Shown here: positions 45,115 to 55,475 of the stretch, piece by piece
Numbering within the stretch: position 1 is the stretch's first letter
How the letters are laid out: each line of letters begins with the position of its first letter
Assembly: GCF_003048535.1 (NCBI RefSeq)
Contig: NZ_PIRQ01000002.1
Location: 186,001 to 250,000, forward strand
Origin: Campylobacter concisus
GTDB taxonomy: Bacteria > Campylobacterota > Campylobacteria > Campylobacterales > Campylobacteraceae
Direction: 5' to 3'
DNA: 64,000 bases
Translations under genes and position numbers: made by a program
Notes under the pieces: model-generated
What the model saw: the letters and a program-made list of their open reading frames with translations, nothing else
Databases searched by the model: none
Told to the model about the DNA's origin: nothing

Positions 45115-46685
45115 TTTTCCTCGATTATCTTTGGCATTACTTGATTTCTACCATTTTCTTTTGAGAGATAAAGCATCTTGTCGGCAGCCTCAAGCGTCAT
45201 CGTCTCGCTTAAATTTGCACTTCTTGTCGCTATACCAGAGCTGATAGTAACCTTAATACGCTCATTTTTATAGATAAATTTGAAATTTTCTATCATACTT
45301 CTTAGCTTATCTCCAAATTTAACACTATCTTTTAAGCCAGTGCTTGGAAGTAAGATTACAAATTCTTCACCGCCATATCTACCAACAAAATCAACCTTTC
45401 TAGCATTTTTCTTAAGCACTTGAGCTACCGCCGAAAGAATAACATCTCCAGCCTCATGCCCATAAGTATCGTTTATGCTTTTGAAATGATCAATATCAAC
45501 AAAGCATATAGAGTAATCAGTCCCATAGCGTTTATACGCTTCTTCAATGCGTTGAATCTCGTTCATCAAAGCACGCTTAGTAGATACTTTTGTCAAAAAG
45601 TCCTCTTTGCTCTCCAGCTTGGCTTCCTCAAGCTCTTTTTCAAGGCTATTCACTCTGTTTTGAAGCTCTAAGATAGTAGCTTGCCTATTGTGCATCTCGA
45701 TACCAAGCTCTTTGCTCTCGATCTCCAAAGCACCAGCGATCTCAATAAGCATGCTTCTTACTTGATCAATACTGTTTGTATTTAAATTTACATTTTTAAG
45801 ATCATTTTTAATGCTTTTTACTTTATCAGAACTACTTTGTGAACTAACCGCGATATCAGAAATTCTCTCGCTTATATTTTGCAAGACATTATTTAGCGAA
45901 CCAACTTTTTCTATGATTTCCGTTCTATCTTCTTCTATTCTGCGATCAACAAATGCCTTTACCTTTTCTTGAAATTCTTTGCTACTTAAGATTTTAGGAT
46001 TTTGCTTCAAAGTACTTCTTATCGAACTAAGCTCTTCATCAAGATCCTTTGTAATAGAAGGCTCAAGAGTAAGGCTTAAAAGCTGAATCAAAACATCCTC
46101 TTCGCCATCTTCATCTTTTTGTGTAAGAAATTTCTCAAGTTCAGAACTCATTGTCTTTAAATCATCAAAATTTCTAACACCATAATATTTCAAAAATTCT
46201 AAAAATTCAGTGTCGTAAGAGCTAACAAAGTCAAACCATCTAAGGCACATCTCTTCAAGATTTTTCTCATCATATCTTCTAGCGAGCAGCTGCATACTTT
46301 GCTCTGCTAAGCTTTTTGCATCTTTATTGTGAAGCATTGAGATTGCTTGGAGGATTCTTCTAGCAAATGCATTTAGTGACTGTAGTTTTTTATCATCAGT
46401 TGCAAGACTTGCTCCTTGTTGAGCACCTCTAGAGAGCCTAGCAGTCATAAAAGCGACAAACTCATCGACCGTCTTTATATGAAGGCTTAGGGCTTGATTT
46501 TTATATTCATCACCAAGCCTTGAGATATATTTTTCTATCTTTTTACTCTCTTCTGTTGTAAAGCCATATTTTTTAGAAATTTCATTATAGACTTCAGTGT
46601 AATTCTCTGGCGTTAGCATCAAATGGCGATCTTTGATCTCATTTAAGGCTTCCTTGACTATTTGACTAACGGTTACTGCTGCCAT
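45111..46685 (-). CDS. Diguanylate cyclase (GGDEF) with helical N-terminus
   Basis: 524-residue soluble protein predicted to make c-di-GMP. A helical N-terminal part (about 1-340, no membrane helix) leads through a coiled coil (ATILELQNRVNSLEKELEEA) into a GGDEF domain. The active-site loop is intact (RYGGEEF, GGEEF at 438-442) and a product-inhibition I-site RxxD (RKVD, 429-432) lies five residues before it. No EAL domain is present. It overlaps lptE by 20 bases and folC by 4, so c-di-GMP synthesis is embedded in a housekeeping operon. Confidence 0.93.
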   Translation of the reverse strand: MAAVTVSQIVKEALNEIKDRHLMLTPENYTEVYNEISKKYGFTTEESKKIEKYISRLGDEYKNQALSLHIKTVDEFVAFMTARLSRGAQQGASLATDDKKLQSLNAFARRILQAISMLHNKDAKSLAEQSMQLLARRYDEKNLEEMCLRWFDFVSSYDTEFLEFLKYYGVRNFDDLKTMSSELEKFLTQKDEDGEEDVLIQLLSLTLEPSITKDLDEELSSIRSTLKQNPKILSSKEFQEKVKAFVDRRIEEDRTEIIEKVGSLNNVLQNISERISDIAVSSQSSSDKVKSIKNDLKNVNLNTNSIDQVRSMLIEIAGALEIESKELGIEMHNRQATILELQNRVNSLEKELEEAKLESKEDFLTKVSTKRALMNEIQRIEEAYKRYGTDYSICFVDIDHFKSINDTYGHEAGDVILSAVAQVLKKNARKVDFVGRYGGEEFVILLPSTGLKDSVKFGDKLRSMIENFKFIYKNERIKVTISSGIATRSANLSETMTLEAADKMLYLSKENGRNQVMPKIIEEK

Positions 46686-47205
46686 TTCTATATCCTTTTA
46701 CCGCTAAACTTGCGATATACTCATCAAAGGCCTCTTTTGATGCCTCTTTGATAGCTTCGTATTTTTGAGTATCACTAAGAATGCTGTCAGCAAATCTTAC
46801 ATCTTTTTGACGTCTTGCGACACTAAAGTCATACTCGCCAGTGGCTGGAATATCAACCACGCTACCATCTTTAAATTTAGTCTTATAATTTAAGCTTAAA
46901 TGTGCTTTATATGACGTAATGTAGCCAAACTCATCATAAATGATCGCTTCGTAATTTAAATCTTTTACCGAAATAATTATCGAAGTATCAGCACTCTCTT
47001 TACTTGATAAATTTTTATTTAGCCTTGCGACCATGCCCTCTTTTACAGCATCCTTTATCCAAACACTATTTTTTGGTTCTTCTTTACTGATGATCACATC
47101 AATATAAATTTTATCGCCGACTAGATCATGTGTGATCTTTGAAACTGGTTTATAACCACATCCACATATGAATATCGCAATAAAAAACGCTAAAAAATAT
47201 CTCAA
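46666..47205 (-). CDS. lptE: LPS-assembly lipoprotein LptE-like
   Basis: 179-residue lipoprotein. Signal peptide with lipobox ICGC, lipidated Cys16, then GYKPVSKIT, which fits the LptE start (CGYxP). The segment VARLNKNLSSKESADTSIII and the strand-rich middle fit an LptE-type fold. Role: outer-membrane partner of LptD in lipopolysaccharide export. The start is TTG with AAAGGATAAA upstream, 4 bases after leuS. Confidence 0.8.
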   Translation of the reverse strand: MRYFLAFFIAIFICGCGYKPVSKITHDLVGDKIYIDVIISKEEPKNSVWIKDAVKEGMVARLNKNLSSKESADTSIIISVKDLNYEAIIYDEFGYITSYKAHLSLNYKTKFKDGSVVDIPATGEYDFSVARRQKDVRFADSILSDTQKYEAIKEASKEAFDEYIASLAVKGYRNGSSNR

Positions 47206-47208
47206 AAT

Positions 47209-49674
47209 TTATCCTTTAATGACAAAATTTACCAATTTGCCTTTTATATAAATCTCTTTTAAAATTTCTTTTCCTTCAAGCCATTTAGCCACATTTTGCT
47301 TAGCTAGTTTTAAAATTTCACTCTCGCTCTCGCTCGCTACCACTTCAAACTCGGCTCTTTTCTTACCATTAACTGTAACTGCAAGAGCGATGCTATCTTT
47401 TACAAAAACCTCTTCTTTCATTTCAAGCTTTGTAAAATTCTTACGGCCAAATAACTCTTCGCTAAGCTCATTTGCGATGTGCGGCACGATAGGCTCAAGC
47501 AAATTTAAGATAATAAAAAAGCCTTCAGCATTTACATCTTCGTTATCCTGAGTATTTATGGCATTTAGTGCCTCCATACAAGCAGCGATTAGTGTATTAA
47601 AAGCAAATGTGTCGCCAAAAACTTCGGTTGATTTTTTAAGCGCTTCATAAATTTTTAGTCTTGCAAATTTCTCATCTTTGTTTAGGCTTTCATGATCTAT
47701 CTGAGGCAGTTCGTCTATCTTTTTGATAGTTTGTGCCTTCTCCCAAAGCCTATTTAAAAACCTAAATGCGCCTTCAACTGCGCTATCGTTCCACTCAAGC
47801 TCTTTTTGAGGAGGCGCTGCAAAAAGGATAAATAGCCTTGCCGTATCAGCACCATATTTATTGATAATATCGTCAGGATCTACGACATTGCCCTTACTTT
47901 TGCTCATCTTTTTGCCATCTTTTAAGACCATGCCTTGAGTTAGCAAATTTTCAAATGGCTCGTCATCTCTTAGATAGCCTAGATCTCTTAAGACCTTTTG
48001 GAAAAATCTAGCGTATAAAAGGTGCAAGATCGCATGCTCGATGCCGCCGATATACTGATCTACATTCATCCAATAATTCACACTCTTTTCATCAAGCGCT
48101 TTTTGCTCCCACGTCTTCTCATCGCTTGCAAATCTAGCAAAATACCAGCTACTCTCCACAAATGTATCCATCGTATCAGCCTCTCTGATCGCGTCTTTGC
48201 CGCATTTTGGGCACTTTGTAAATTTCCAAGTTGGGTGTTTATCAAGTGGATTGCCCTCGCCTGTGATCTCGACATCTTCAGGTAGCGCGATAGGTAAATT
48301 TTCCTCTTTTTCAGGCACTACACCGCAGCATTTGCAGTGTACTACAGGTATTGGCGCACCCCAGTATCTTTGACGAGAAATTCCCCAGTCTCTTAATTTG
48401 TAGTTTGTGATCCTTTTGCCTAAACCATCTTTTTCAAATTTTTCTATTATGAAATTTTTAGCTTCTTCTGAAGCAAGCCCATTTATAAGCTCAGAATTTA
48501 TAGAAATTCCATACTCAGAATATGCTTTTGAGCTATCGCTCTCGCCCTCAAGCGACTTTACTACTGGCTTTATAGGAAGATTAAATTTACTTGCAAACTC
48601 GAAGTCTCTTTGATCATGTGCGGGGACAGCCATGATAGCGCCGCTACCGTAGTCAGCTAGGATAAAATTTGCAACCCAAACTGGGATTTTTTCATTGGTA
48701 AGTGGATGAACGACATAAATTCCTAAAAATTCTCCGTCTTTCTCGCTCGCTTGACGCTCTCTTGGGCTTTGATTTAGGATTGTTTTTATCTTTGTCTTTT
48801 TGCTTTCATCAATTTTATCACTCTCAAGAAGTGCTTTTACGATAGGATGCTCTGGCGCAAGAGCTGTGTAGCTAACGCCGTAAATCGTATCAGCTCTTGT
48901 AGTAAACACTTCAAAGCCATCAAATTTACCACCTAAAGCCTCTTTTGAAGCCTCATCAAGATAAAATTTAAACTCCAAGCCGTAGCTTCTGCCGATCCAG
49001 TTTTCTTGCATTGTGATGACTTGATTTGGCCATTTGCCCTCAAGAAGTTTTAGATCATCAAGTAGCTCGCTAGCGTATTTTGTGATGTTAAAGTAATATC
49101 CTGGAAGCTCTTTTTGTACAACATCATTACCACATCTCCAACATTTGCCATCCTCTACCTGCTCATTTGCAAGCACAGTTTGATCGTATTCGCACCAATT
49201 TATAATTGCATTTTTTCTATAAACAAGCCCTTTTTCAAACATCTTTATAAAAAAGCTTTGCTCCCACTTTGTGTAAAGTGGGTCAGATGTGGCTAAAATT
49301 CTCTTTTTAGAAAATGAAAAACCAAGGCTTGCAAGCTCTTTTTTCATATAGTCAATGTTTTCGTAAGTCCAAATTTTAGGGTGAATTTTATGTTTTATGG
49401 CTGCGTTTTCAGCTGGCATACCAAAGCTATCAAAGCCGATAGGATGAAGCACATTGTAGCCGCTTTTTCTATATGATCTAGCAAGTGCATCGCCGATAGA
49501 GTAGTTTCTCACATGCCCCATGTGTATGCGTCCGCTTGGATACGGAAACATACTTAGGATATATTTTTTTGGCAAGCTTAGATCGGCTTTTGGCTCAAAT
49601 TCTTCATTTTTATCCCAAATTTCTTGCCATTTTTTTTCTATCTTTAAAGGCTCATATTTTCTCTTTTCAGCCAT
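47209..49674 (-). CDS. leuS: Leucyl-tRNA synthetase
   Basis: Class I aminoacyl-tRNA synthetase, 821 residues. Seen: HIGH box in [15 protein letters not shown], a zinc-type cysteine set ([20 protein letters not shown]), the CP1 editing domain with [13 protein letters not shown] and the [17 protein letters not shown] motif, and KMSKS in [14 protein letters not shown]. The C-terminal anticodon domain is complete. Confidence 0.98.
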   Translation of the reverse strand: MAEKRKYEPLKIEKKWQEIWDKNEEFEPKADLSLPKKYILSMFPYPSGRIHMGHVRNYSIGDALARSYRKSGYNVLHPIGFDSFGMPAENAAIKHKIHPKIWTYENIDYMKKELASLGFSFSKKRILATSDPLYTKWEQSFFIKMFEKGLVYRKNAIINWCEYDQTVLANEQVEDGKCWRCGNDVVQKELPGYYFNITKYASELLDDLKLLEGKWPNQVITMQENWIGRSYGLEFKFYLDEASKEALGGKFDGFEVFTTRADTIYGVSYTALAPEHPIVKALLESDKIDESKKTKIKTILNQSPRERQASEKDGEFLGIYVVHPLTNEKIPVWVANFILADYGSGAIMAVPAHDQRDFEFASKFNLPIKPVVKSLEGESDSSKAYSEYGISINSELINGLASEEAKNFIIEKFEKDGLGKRITNYKLRDWGISRQRYWGAPIPVVHCKCCGVVPEKEENLPIALPEDVEITGEGNPLDKHPTWKFTKCPKCGKDAIREADTMDTFVESSWYFARFASDEKTWEQKALDEKSVNYWMNVDQYIGGIEHAILHLLYARFFQKVLRDLGYLRDDEPFENLLTQGMVLKDGKKMSKSKGNVVDPDDIINKYGADTARLFILFAAPPQKELEWNDSAVEGAFRFLNRLWEKAQTIKKIDELPQIDHESLNKDEKFARLKIYEALKKSTEVFGDTFAFNTLIAACMEALNAINTQDNEDVNAEGFFIILNLLEPIVPHIANELSEELFGRKNFTKLEMKEEVFVKDSIALAVTVNGKKRAEFEVVASESESEILKLAKQNVAKWLEGKEILKEIYIKGKLVNFVIKG

Positions 49675-49682
49675 TTTTTCTC

Positions 49683-50021
49683 CTAAAATTCTTCTTGAGC
49701 TTTACTTGATTCTATTAAAACCAAGGCTAGTGAAAATATATTTGCAATGACTGCGCCAATAGCCAACGAATAGCTAAGTGTTATATTTTCAGAGACTTGC
49801 AAAATAACAAAAGCTGGTATAAGGTGCAAATCAGCAACCAGTGAGCTTGCAAAAAGCTCAGCTGAGAGTAAATTTTTAACACCGATCTTAAGTAGCGTTG
49901 AAACCAAATTTATACTAGCCGCCACAAAAAGCGCAATCTCATTTTTATCATATAAAAATTCTGCCGTAGTCGTAAGACTCATCAATGCAAAAAATATGTA
50001 GATAACTTTTCCCCAGTTCAT
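49683..50021 (-). CDS. Small membrane protein (DUF6394-like)
   Basis: 112 residues with four hydrophobic segments (about 5-22, 28-47, 52-80, 84-104). Conserved in the same place, between secF and leuS, in C. jejuni. No function is known. It has the spacing of an operon member: 9 bases from secF, 8 from leuS. Confidence 0.7.
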   Translation of the reverse strand: MNWGKVIYIFFALMSLTTTAEFLYDKNEIALFVAASINLVSTLLKIGVKNLLSAELFASSLVADLHLIPAFVILQVSENITLSYSLAIGAVIANIFSLALVLIESSKAQEEF

Positions 50022-50030
50022 TATCCCTCC

Positions 50031-51005
50031 TTACACAACGCCTTTCTCAAACATAGCACGCTCTTTTTCGCGCTCTTTTTTTATCTTTTGTTTTTCAGTC
50101 TCTCTGCTTCTAAAATGCTCGATGCTAAATTTAAACCAGATAAGAAACGGCGAAGAGATGTAGATCGAGCTGATCGTTCCTATGACAATACCAACGATAA
50201 GAATAAATGAAAATCCATGTATCATATCTCCACCAAATAAAAATAACACAAGAACCGTCATCATCGTAGTTGCTGAAGTTAAGATAGTTCTTGAAAGTGT
50301 GGCTGAAACTGACTCATTGATAACACCCTCGATATCAGTTCGCTTGCTCTCTTTTATACCTTCTCTGATCCTATCAAAGATAATAATCGTATCATTTAGA
50401 GAGTAGCCAAGTACTGTTAATACAGCCGCTAGTGTGTCCAAATTTACATCGATATCAAATAGCGAAATAGCACCAACAGTTATAACTATATCGTGAATTT
50501 CAGTTGCGATCGCAGCAAGTGCAAATCTCCACTCAAATCTAAATGTGATGTAGATTAATATGCCAATTAGTGAAATTCCAAGAGCCATCAAACCTTTTTC
50601 TCTAAGCTCATCACCAACCTTTGGACCAACGATATCAACACGTCTTACTTCAAAATTTCCAGTATCTTTTAAAATTTGCTTTATCTCAGTGCCGATGTCG
50701 CCAGTTAAATTTGAGCTTGAACCTGAAAATCTAATAACCACCTCATCGTCACTCCCAAACTCAGTAACTGAAGCATTTTTTAACACTTCATTTGTGCCAA
50801 AAGCATCACGAATTTTATCAAGTGGCGCTTTGGTGTCGTACTTTAGCTGGATAAGCGTACCACCAGAGAAATCAATGCCGTAGTTTAGGCCTTTTGTCGC
50901 AAGTAAAACAATAGAGCCAACAAATAAAAATATAGAAAATGCTAGTGAAGCAAATCTAAAACGCATAAAATCATAAACTTTTGCCTTAGTAAAAATTTGC
51001 ATCAT
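50031..51005 (-). CDS. secF: Protein-export membrane protein SecF
   Basis: With SecD pulls translocating proteins across the inner membrane using the proton gradient. 324 residues: TM1 (FASLAFSIFLFVGSIVLLA), a periplasmic domain, then five helices with DFSGGTLIQL, VLGYSLNDTIIIFDRIRE and TSATTMMTVLVLFLFGG. The start overlaps the secD stop by one base. Confidence 0.96.
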   Translation of the reverse strand: MMQIFTKAKVYDFMRFRFASLAFSIFLFVGSIVLLATKGLNYGIDFSGGTLIQLKYDTKAPLDKIRDAFGTNEVLKNASVTEFGSDDEVVIRFSGSSSNLTGDIGTEIKQILKDTGNFEVRRVDIVGPKVGDELREKGLMALGISLIGILIYITFRFEWRFALAAIATEIHDIVITVGAISLFDIDVNLDTLAAVLTVLGYSLNDTIIIFDRIREGIKESKRTDIEGVINESVSATLSRTILTSATTMMTVLVLFLFGGDMIHGFSFILIVGIVIGTISSIYISSPFLIWFKFSIEHFRSRETEKQKIKKEREKERAMFEKGVV

Positions 51006-52585
51006 TAGCTCCTTTTATAACCAAACCAAAGTCTGGTATTTCCACTTTTTTCTATCTTGTCCATAGCAGCGTCAAACATGCCATGAGTACCAAGTATAGC
51101 TGTTAGCATAGAAGCCATGATACCTATTGCCATTGTTACTGCAAAGCCTTTAACTGGACCAGTACCATAAGCGTAAAGTACCGCAACTGTGATGATAGTA
51201 GTTAAGTTTGAGTCAATAATCGCACTCATGGCGTGCTCATAGCCTTTTTGAACAGCTGTCCTTATCGCTACACCTTCACGCAAAAGCTCACGTATACGCT
51301 CATTTATGATGACGTTAGCATCAACTGCCATACCGATCGTTAGCACGATACCAGCCATACCAGGAAGTGTAAGCGTCGCTCCAAAAAGCGCCATGACAGC
51401 TACTAATATAACGACGTCTGCAACTAGTGCGATATTTGCAAAAATTCCAGAAATTCCATAATAAACTAGCATAAATAACACGACTAAGATAGATCCAGCA
51501 GCAAGTGCTACCATACTTTGGTTGATACTCTCTTGTCCCAAAGATGGGCCAACGCTTCTTTTCTCTAGCATCTTAACAGGGGCTAAAAGTGCACCACTTC
51601 TAAGAGCGATCGCTACGTCGTGAGCCTCATCAAGGGTAAAGCCACCACTTATCTGGCCACTACCACCCCCTATTCTTTCATTTATAACAGGAGCTGAATA
51701 AACCTTACCATCAAGCACGATAGCAAGCCTTTTGCCGACATTTGCACCAGTAAAATCGCCAAAAATTCTAGCACCTTCTGAATTTAGTGTAAAATTTATG
51801 ATCGGTAGGTTGTTTTGCTGAGAGAATGCGACCTTTGCATCAGTTAGCATCGAGCCATCAAGCACTGGGATATTTTTAACGACGTATTTTACGCGGTCAT
51901 TTTTAGCATCTTTAAAGATCACATCACCATAGCTTTCGGCCTCAGCCTCGCTCATCGTATTTGCCTGATCTTGTCTTTTGTCATCAACTGCCATAAGCTG
52001 CAAGTGAGCAGCCTTTGCAATAAGATCTCTCGCTCTTTGCTCATCTTCTTCAGTCTTTATGCCAGGAAGTTCGACTAGGATATTGTCTTTACCTTGTCTA
52101 GCAACTGTTGGCTCAGCTAAACCAAACTGATCAAGTCTGTTTCTAATAGTCTCAACAGCTTGAGAGATCGCATACTCGATCGTATCAAGCCTCTCTTGCT
52201 CTGTTAGAGTGATGTGGTAGTTTAGACCATCTTTTTTGATATCAAGCCCTTTTATCTCAGCAAGTGCCTTATCAACTTTTGGAGCCTCGTCACTATCAAG
52301 CAGCGCAAAATCAACACTATCTTCTTTTATCTTAAATTTATCAATAAGCACATCTTCTTTTTTAGCATAATAATTTATGCTTCCAGCGATTGATTTGATC
52401 TTAGAGTGGATGGCTTCGTTAGTTTCAACACCAAGAAGCATATGAAGACCACCTTGAAGGTCAAGTCCTAATGAAATTTTAGCTCCACTTTGAGTCTGAA
52501 AAAAAGATGGCACCGAAAAGCCAAAACCAAAAACCAAGGCTAATATTAAGATAATCAGCCTATATGTAACTCTTGCGTTACGCAT
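51005..52585 (-). CDS. secD: Protein-export membrane protein SecD
   Basis: 526 residues: TM1 near the N-terminus, the LGLDLQGGLHMLLGV motif, the large periplasmic P1 domain (ETIRNRLDQFGLAEPTVARQ), and five C-terminal helices with GMAVDANVIINERIRELLRE. It overlaps yajC by one base and secF by one base, giving the usual yajC-secD-secF order. Confidence 0.97.
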   Translation of the reverse strand: MRNARVTYRLIILILALVFGFGFSVPSFFQTQSGAKISLGLDLQGGLHMLLGVETNEAIHSKIKSIAGSINYYAKKEDVLIDKFKIKEDSVDFALLDSDEAPKVDKALAEIKGLDIKKDGLNYHITLTEQERLDTIEYAISQAVETIRNRLDQFGLAEPTVARQGKDNILVELPGIKTEEDEQRARDLIAKAAHLQLMAVDDKRQDQANTMSEAEAESYGDVIFKDAKNDRVKYVVKNIPVLDGSMLTDAKVAFSQQNNLPIINFTLNSEGARIFGDFTGANVGKRLAIVLDGKVYSAPVINERIGGGSGQISGGFTLDEAHDVAIALRSGALLAPVKMLEKRSVGPSLGQESINQSMVALAAGSILVVLFMLVYYGISGIFANIALVADVVILVAVMALFGATLTLPGMAGIVLTIGMAVDANVIINERIRELLREGVAIRTAVQKGYEHAMSAIIDSNLTTIITVAVLYAYGTGPVKGFAVTMAIGIMASMLTAILGTHGMFDAAMDKIEKSGNTRLWFGYKRS

Positions 52586-52857
52586 TATTTATCTTCGATC
52601 TTTTTAGCTACAAACTCGCGTGCTATACGAACGATTACATCATCGTTAAGTTTAACTTTGATAAAATCATTTTCGGCTTTAATCACTTCGCATATAAGTC
52701 CACCATTAGTTACTATCTTATCGCCTTTGTCAAGAGCTGCAAGCATTGCTGCGTGGGCTTTTTGTTGTTTTTGTTGAGGTCTGATAACCAAAAAGTAAAA
52801 TATGGCGAAAAGCACAACAAGGGGTAGTAGTGATGTTAAAAATTCTGCGTTTTGCAT
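52585..52857 (-). CDS. yajC: Sec translocon accessory protein YajC
   Basis: 90-residue protein with one membrane helix (LLPLVVLFAIFYFLVIRPQQ), then a basic stretch and a small beta domain (LDKGDKIVTNGGLICEVI). AAGGAA precedes the ATG at 52857. Its first eight codons overlap the beginning of lnt on the other strand. It is the first gene of the eleven-gene operon ending at magIII. Confidence 0.95.
   Translation of the reverse strand: MQNAEFLTSLLPLVVLFAIFYFLVIRPQQKQQKAHAAMLAALDKGDKIVTNGGLICEVIKAENDFIKVKLNDDVIVRIAREFVAKKIEDK
52796..52801 (+). promoter_or_regulatory. -10 box for lnt, inside yajC
   Basis: TAAAAT within GTAAAATATGG, 32 bases before the lnt ATG at 52833 and within the yajC coding region. 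Confidence 0.45.
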
Positions 52858-54125
52858 GGATTTCCTTATTTGTAAGATTTTTAAACGGACATTTTAGCAC
52901 TAAAATTATAATAAAAGCCTTTGTCGGTGCTTTTTTGCTTTCTAATTTCATTTTTTTAGCTATGGCAGAAAATCAAATTTTAAATTTCATCTCACCTTTT
53001 CTTATGCTAGCTGGAATTTATGTCATCATAAATTTAAGCAGAGCTGGCTTTTTTGCGGCTGGCTTTTTCACTGGAATTTTGTGGTTTTACTGGATCGGCT
53101 TTAGCTTTATCTACTATGAGCTTGTCTGGCTTATCCCATTTGTCATCCTCTTTGTAGCCCTTGTTTATGGGCTTTTGTTTTGGATAGCCTCTTTTCCAAG
53201 CTTTGTGGCACTAAGAGCCGTTTTACTATTTTTAATAAGCTATGTGCACCCATTTGGCTTTAACTGGTTTAACCTTGAAGCAACACTTGTTTTAGGGGCT
53301 TTTGAGCCAAATACTAGAGGGCTTATATTTATATTTTTAGCGGCTATTTCTTTGAGTTTAAAAGGTAAAATTTTAAAATTTATCCTAGCTTTTATCTGCC
53401 TGATCGCCGCCTTGCAGTTTAAAAGTAGCGAGGCAAAGACTCTACCATTTGACGTGGAGCTAGTAAATACCGATGTTGCTCAAAGAGTGCGCTGGGATAA
53501 AAGCTTACGCATGAAATTTACAAATGAAAATTTAGACCTCATCAATAGTGCTATCGCCGAGCAAAAACGCCTCATCGTGCTGCCCGAGAGCGCGTTTCCA
53601 CTATTTATGACAAATGAGCCACTGCTTGTTGATGAGCTAAAAGAGCTTTCAAAAAAGATAACCATCGTAGCTGGCGCACTTGCCTATGAAAATAAGCAAA
53701 TTTATAACTCTGCCTTTTTGTTTCAAGACGGCACTCTTAGGCGAATGGATAAGAAATTTTTAGTGCCATTTGGAGAAGAAATTCCTCTACCAAATTTCAT
53801 GCAAGATACGGTAAATAAGCTATTTTTTGGCGGAGCTAGTGACTTTAAAAAGGCTGAAAATTTTAGCGACTATGAGATAGACGGAGTTAAAATCAGAAAC
53901 GCCATCTGCTACGAGGCAACAAGGGAGGAGCTTTATAGGGGCGAATTTGACGTTGTTGTGGCTATTACAAATAACGGCTGGTTTGTGCCAAGTAGCGAAC
54001 CTGTGCTTCAAAGACTATTAATAAAACACCTTGCCACAAAATATAATAAAGCGGTCTATCACAGCGTAAATGGCTCAAAAAGCGAGATCATAAAGCCTAA
54101 AAAAGCATTTTGGGATGAGTTATGA
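52833..54125 (+). CDS. lnt: Apolipoprotein N-acyltransferase
   Basis: Adds the third acyl chain to the N-terminal cysteine of lipoproteins at the inner membrane. 430 residues from the ATG at 52833 (AAGGGG lies 8 bases before; the GTG one codon earlier is less likely). Seen: six or seven N-terminal helices to about 195, then a periplasmic nitrilase-like domain with the catalytic glutamate in VLPESAFP, lysine in DKKFLVPFGEE and cysteine in IRNAICYEA. It overlaps yajC head to head. It is relevant to the three lipoproteins at 15.9-18.1 kb and to LptE. Confidence 0.94.
   Translation: MLKILRFAWISLFVRFLNGHFSTKIIIKAFVGAFLLSNFIFLAMAENQILNFISPFLMLAGIYVIINLSRAGFFAAGFFTGILWFYWIGFSFIYYELVWLIPFVILFVALVYGLLFWIASFPSFVALRAVLLFLISYVHPFGFNWFNLEATLVLGAFEPNTRGLIFIFLAAISLSLKGKILKFILAFICLIAALQFKSSEAKTLPFDVELVNTDVAQRVRWDKSLRMKFTNENLDLINSAIAEQKRLIVLPESAFPLFMTNEPLLVDELKELSKKITIVAGALAYENKQIYNSAFLFQDGTLRRMDKKFLVPFGEEIPLPNFMQDTVNKLFFGGASDFKKAENFSDYEIDGVKIRNAICYEATREELYRGEFDVVVAITNNGWFVPSSEPVLQRLLIKHLATKYNKAVYHSVNGSKSEIIKPKKAFWDEL
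52891..52896 (-). promoter_or_regulatory. -10 box for the yajC-to-magIII operon, inside lnt
   Basis: Minus-strand TAAAAT within GTGCTAAAATGTCC, 34 bases before the yajC ATG, and inside the lnt coding sequence. Confidence 0.5.
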
Positions 54126-54134
54126 AAGAAATTT

Positions 54135-54162
54135 AAAGTGGCTTTTTAGATAAAGCCACTTT
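54135..54162. terminator. Bidirectional terminator between lnt and metK
   Basis: AAAGTGGCTTT pairs perfectly with AAAGCCACTTT across a 6-base loop, followed by T runs on both strands. A textbook shared terminator for the convergent genes. Confidence 0.88.
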
Positions 54163-54167
54163 TTTGA

Positions 54168-55373
54168 TTATTTTTTTAATAAAGCCTTAAAGGTATCGAC
54201 CGCATCAAGCTTCTCCCAAGGGTATTTTGCATTTCCCACTTGGCCTTTTGCAGCTACTTTTGCGTATAAAAATGTCTCTTTGCTTGGCTTGTCAAGACCA
54301 AATTTATTTGTTATCCAGCGAGGTGTCAGAGAAAAATGCTCGCTTACAAAATTTGAAAGCATATCGTCATTTACGCTGTTTGCATGAGTTCCCATAGTAT
54401 CAACGCTAACTGAAGTTGGCTTTGCAACGCCGATAGCGTAGCTTATCTGAACGATACATTTTTTAGCAAGGCCAGCTGCGACTATATTTTTAGCTATCCA
54501 GCGCGCTGCATAAAGTCCGCTGCGATCAACCTTTGTGTAGTCCTTACTTGACTGAGCGCCACCGCCTATTGGGCTATATCCGCCAAAGCTATCAACGATT
54601 AGTTTTCTGCCTGTTAGACCGCTATCGTGAAGTGAGCTGTGATTTACATATCTGCCTGTTGGGTTTATATAGATGATCGTTTTTTCTTTATTATATAGCT
54701 CTTTTGGAAGGCCAGTTTCGTCTATTAAATTTTGAATTAGTGTGCGAAGCTCTTCTATCTTCATACTCTCCACGCAAGGTGCAGAGACGACGATAGTGTG
54801 GATGCTTTGAGGTTTGCAGTTTTCAAAGTTGTCTTTGCTACCGTAATCAATAGTAACTTGTGTTTTTATATCAACACCAAGCTTATCAGGATTTGCCTTG
54901 GCAAATTTATAGACTTTTTCGCAAAGCATTCTTGCGTAAGTTATAGCTGCTGGCATAAATTCTTTTGCTTCGCAGCTTGCAAAACCAAACATAATACCTT
55001 GATCGCCTGCTCCGATCTCACCACTACTTTGATCAACGCCTTGATTTATATCTGGACTTTGTTGATTTATGCAAACTTTAACCTCGATATCATCTGGATG
55101 CAAGCACTGCTCTTTTGTGAAATTGCTCTTTCCATCATATCCAATATGCGCAAGAGCGTCTTTTACAATCTTTTCGTAGTCTTTATAAGAGAGTTTTACC
55201 TTTGAGTTTATCTCTCCACCTATTACTATATTTTTCCCAGCCACAAAAACTTCGCTTGCGACGCGTCCATTTGGATCTTGCGTTAAAATAGTATCCACTA
55301 TGCTATCAGCGATGATATCAGCACATTTATCTGGATGACCTGGACTTACAACTTCAGAGGTAAATAGATACAT
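54168..55373 (-). CDS. metK: S-adenosylmethionine synthetase
   Basis: Makes SAM from methionine and ATP. 401 residues from the ATG at 55373, which has AAGGATG at good spacing; an ATG two codons upstream is too close to that site. Seen: SEVVSPGHPDKCADIIADSI, GAGDQGIMFGFA, and the GGGAQSSKDYTKVDRS loop, a variant of the usual GGGAFSGKDPTKVDRS. Such variants are typical in Campylobacterota. No SAM riboswitch is visible upstream. Confidence 0.97.
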   Translation of the reverse strand: MYLFTSEVVSPGHPDKCADIIADSIVDTILTQDPNGRVASEVFVAGKNIVIGGEINSKVKLSYKDYEKIVKDALAHIGYDGKSNFTKEQCLHPDDIEVKVCINQQSPDINQGVDQSSGEIGAGDQGIMFGFASCEAKEFMPAAITYARMLCEKVYKFAKANPDKLGVDIKTQVTIDYGSKDNFENCKPQSIHTIVVSAPCVESMKIEELRTLIQNLIDETGLPKELYNKEKTIIYINPTGRYVNHSSLHDSGLTGRKLIVDSFGGYSPIGGGAQSSKDYTKVDRSGLYAARWIAKNIVAAGLAKKCIVQISYAIGVAKPTSVSVDTMGTHANSVNDDMLSNFVSEHFSLTPRWITNKFGLDKPSKETFLYAKVAAKGQVGNAKYPWEKLDAVDTFKALLKK

Positions 55374-55406
55374 TTTCATCCTTTTTTCTTGACTAAATTT
55401 TGTGCA

Positions 55407-55412
55407 ATTGTA
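55407..55412 (-). promoter_or_regulatory. -10 box for metK
   Basis: Minus-strand TACAAT within GTTACAATTGC, 33 bases before the metK ATG at 55373. Confidence 0.45.
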
Positions 55413-55475
55413 ACAAATCTATTTAAAAAGCTTATTAATCTTTATCAAATTCTTTATATTTAAAAATTGTTTAGC

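Noticed and set aside
52730-52951. 73-codon minus-strand frame across the yajC start
   Set aside because: Out-of-frame reading of yajC and lnt with no recognisable protein; yajC itself explains the strand.
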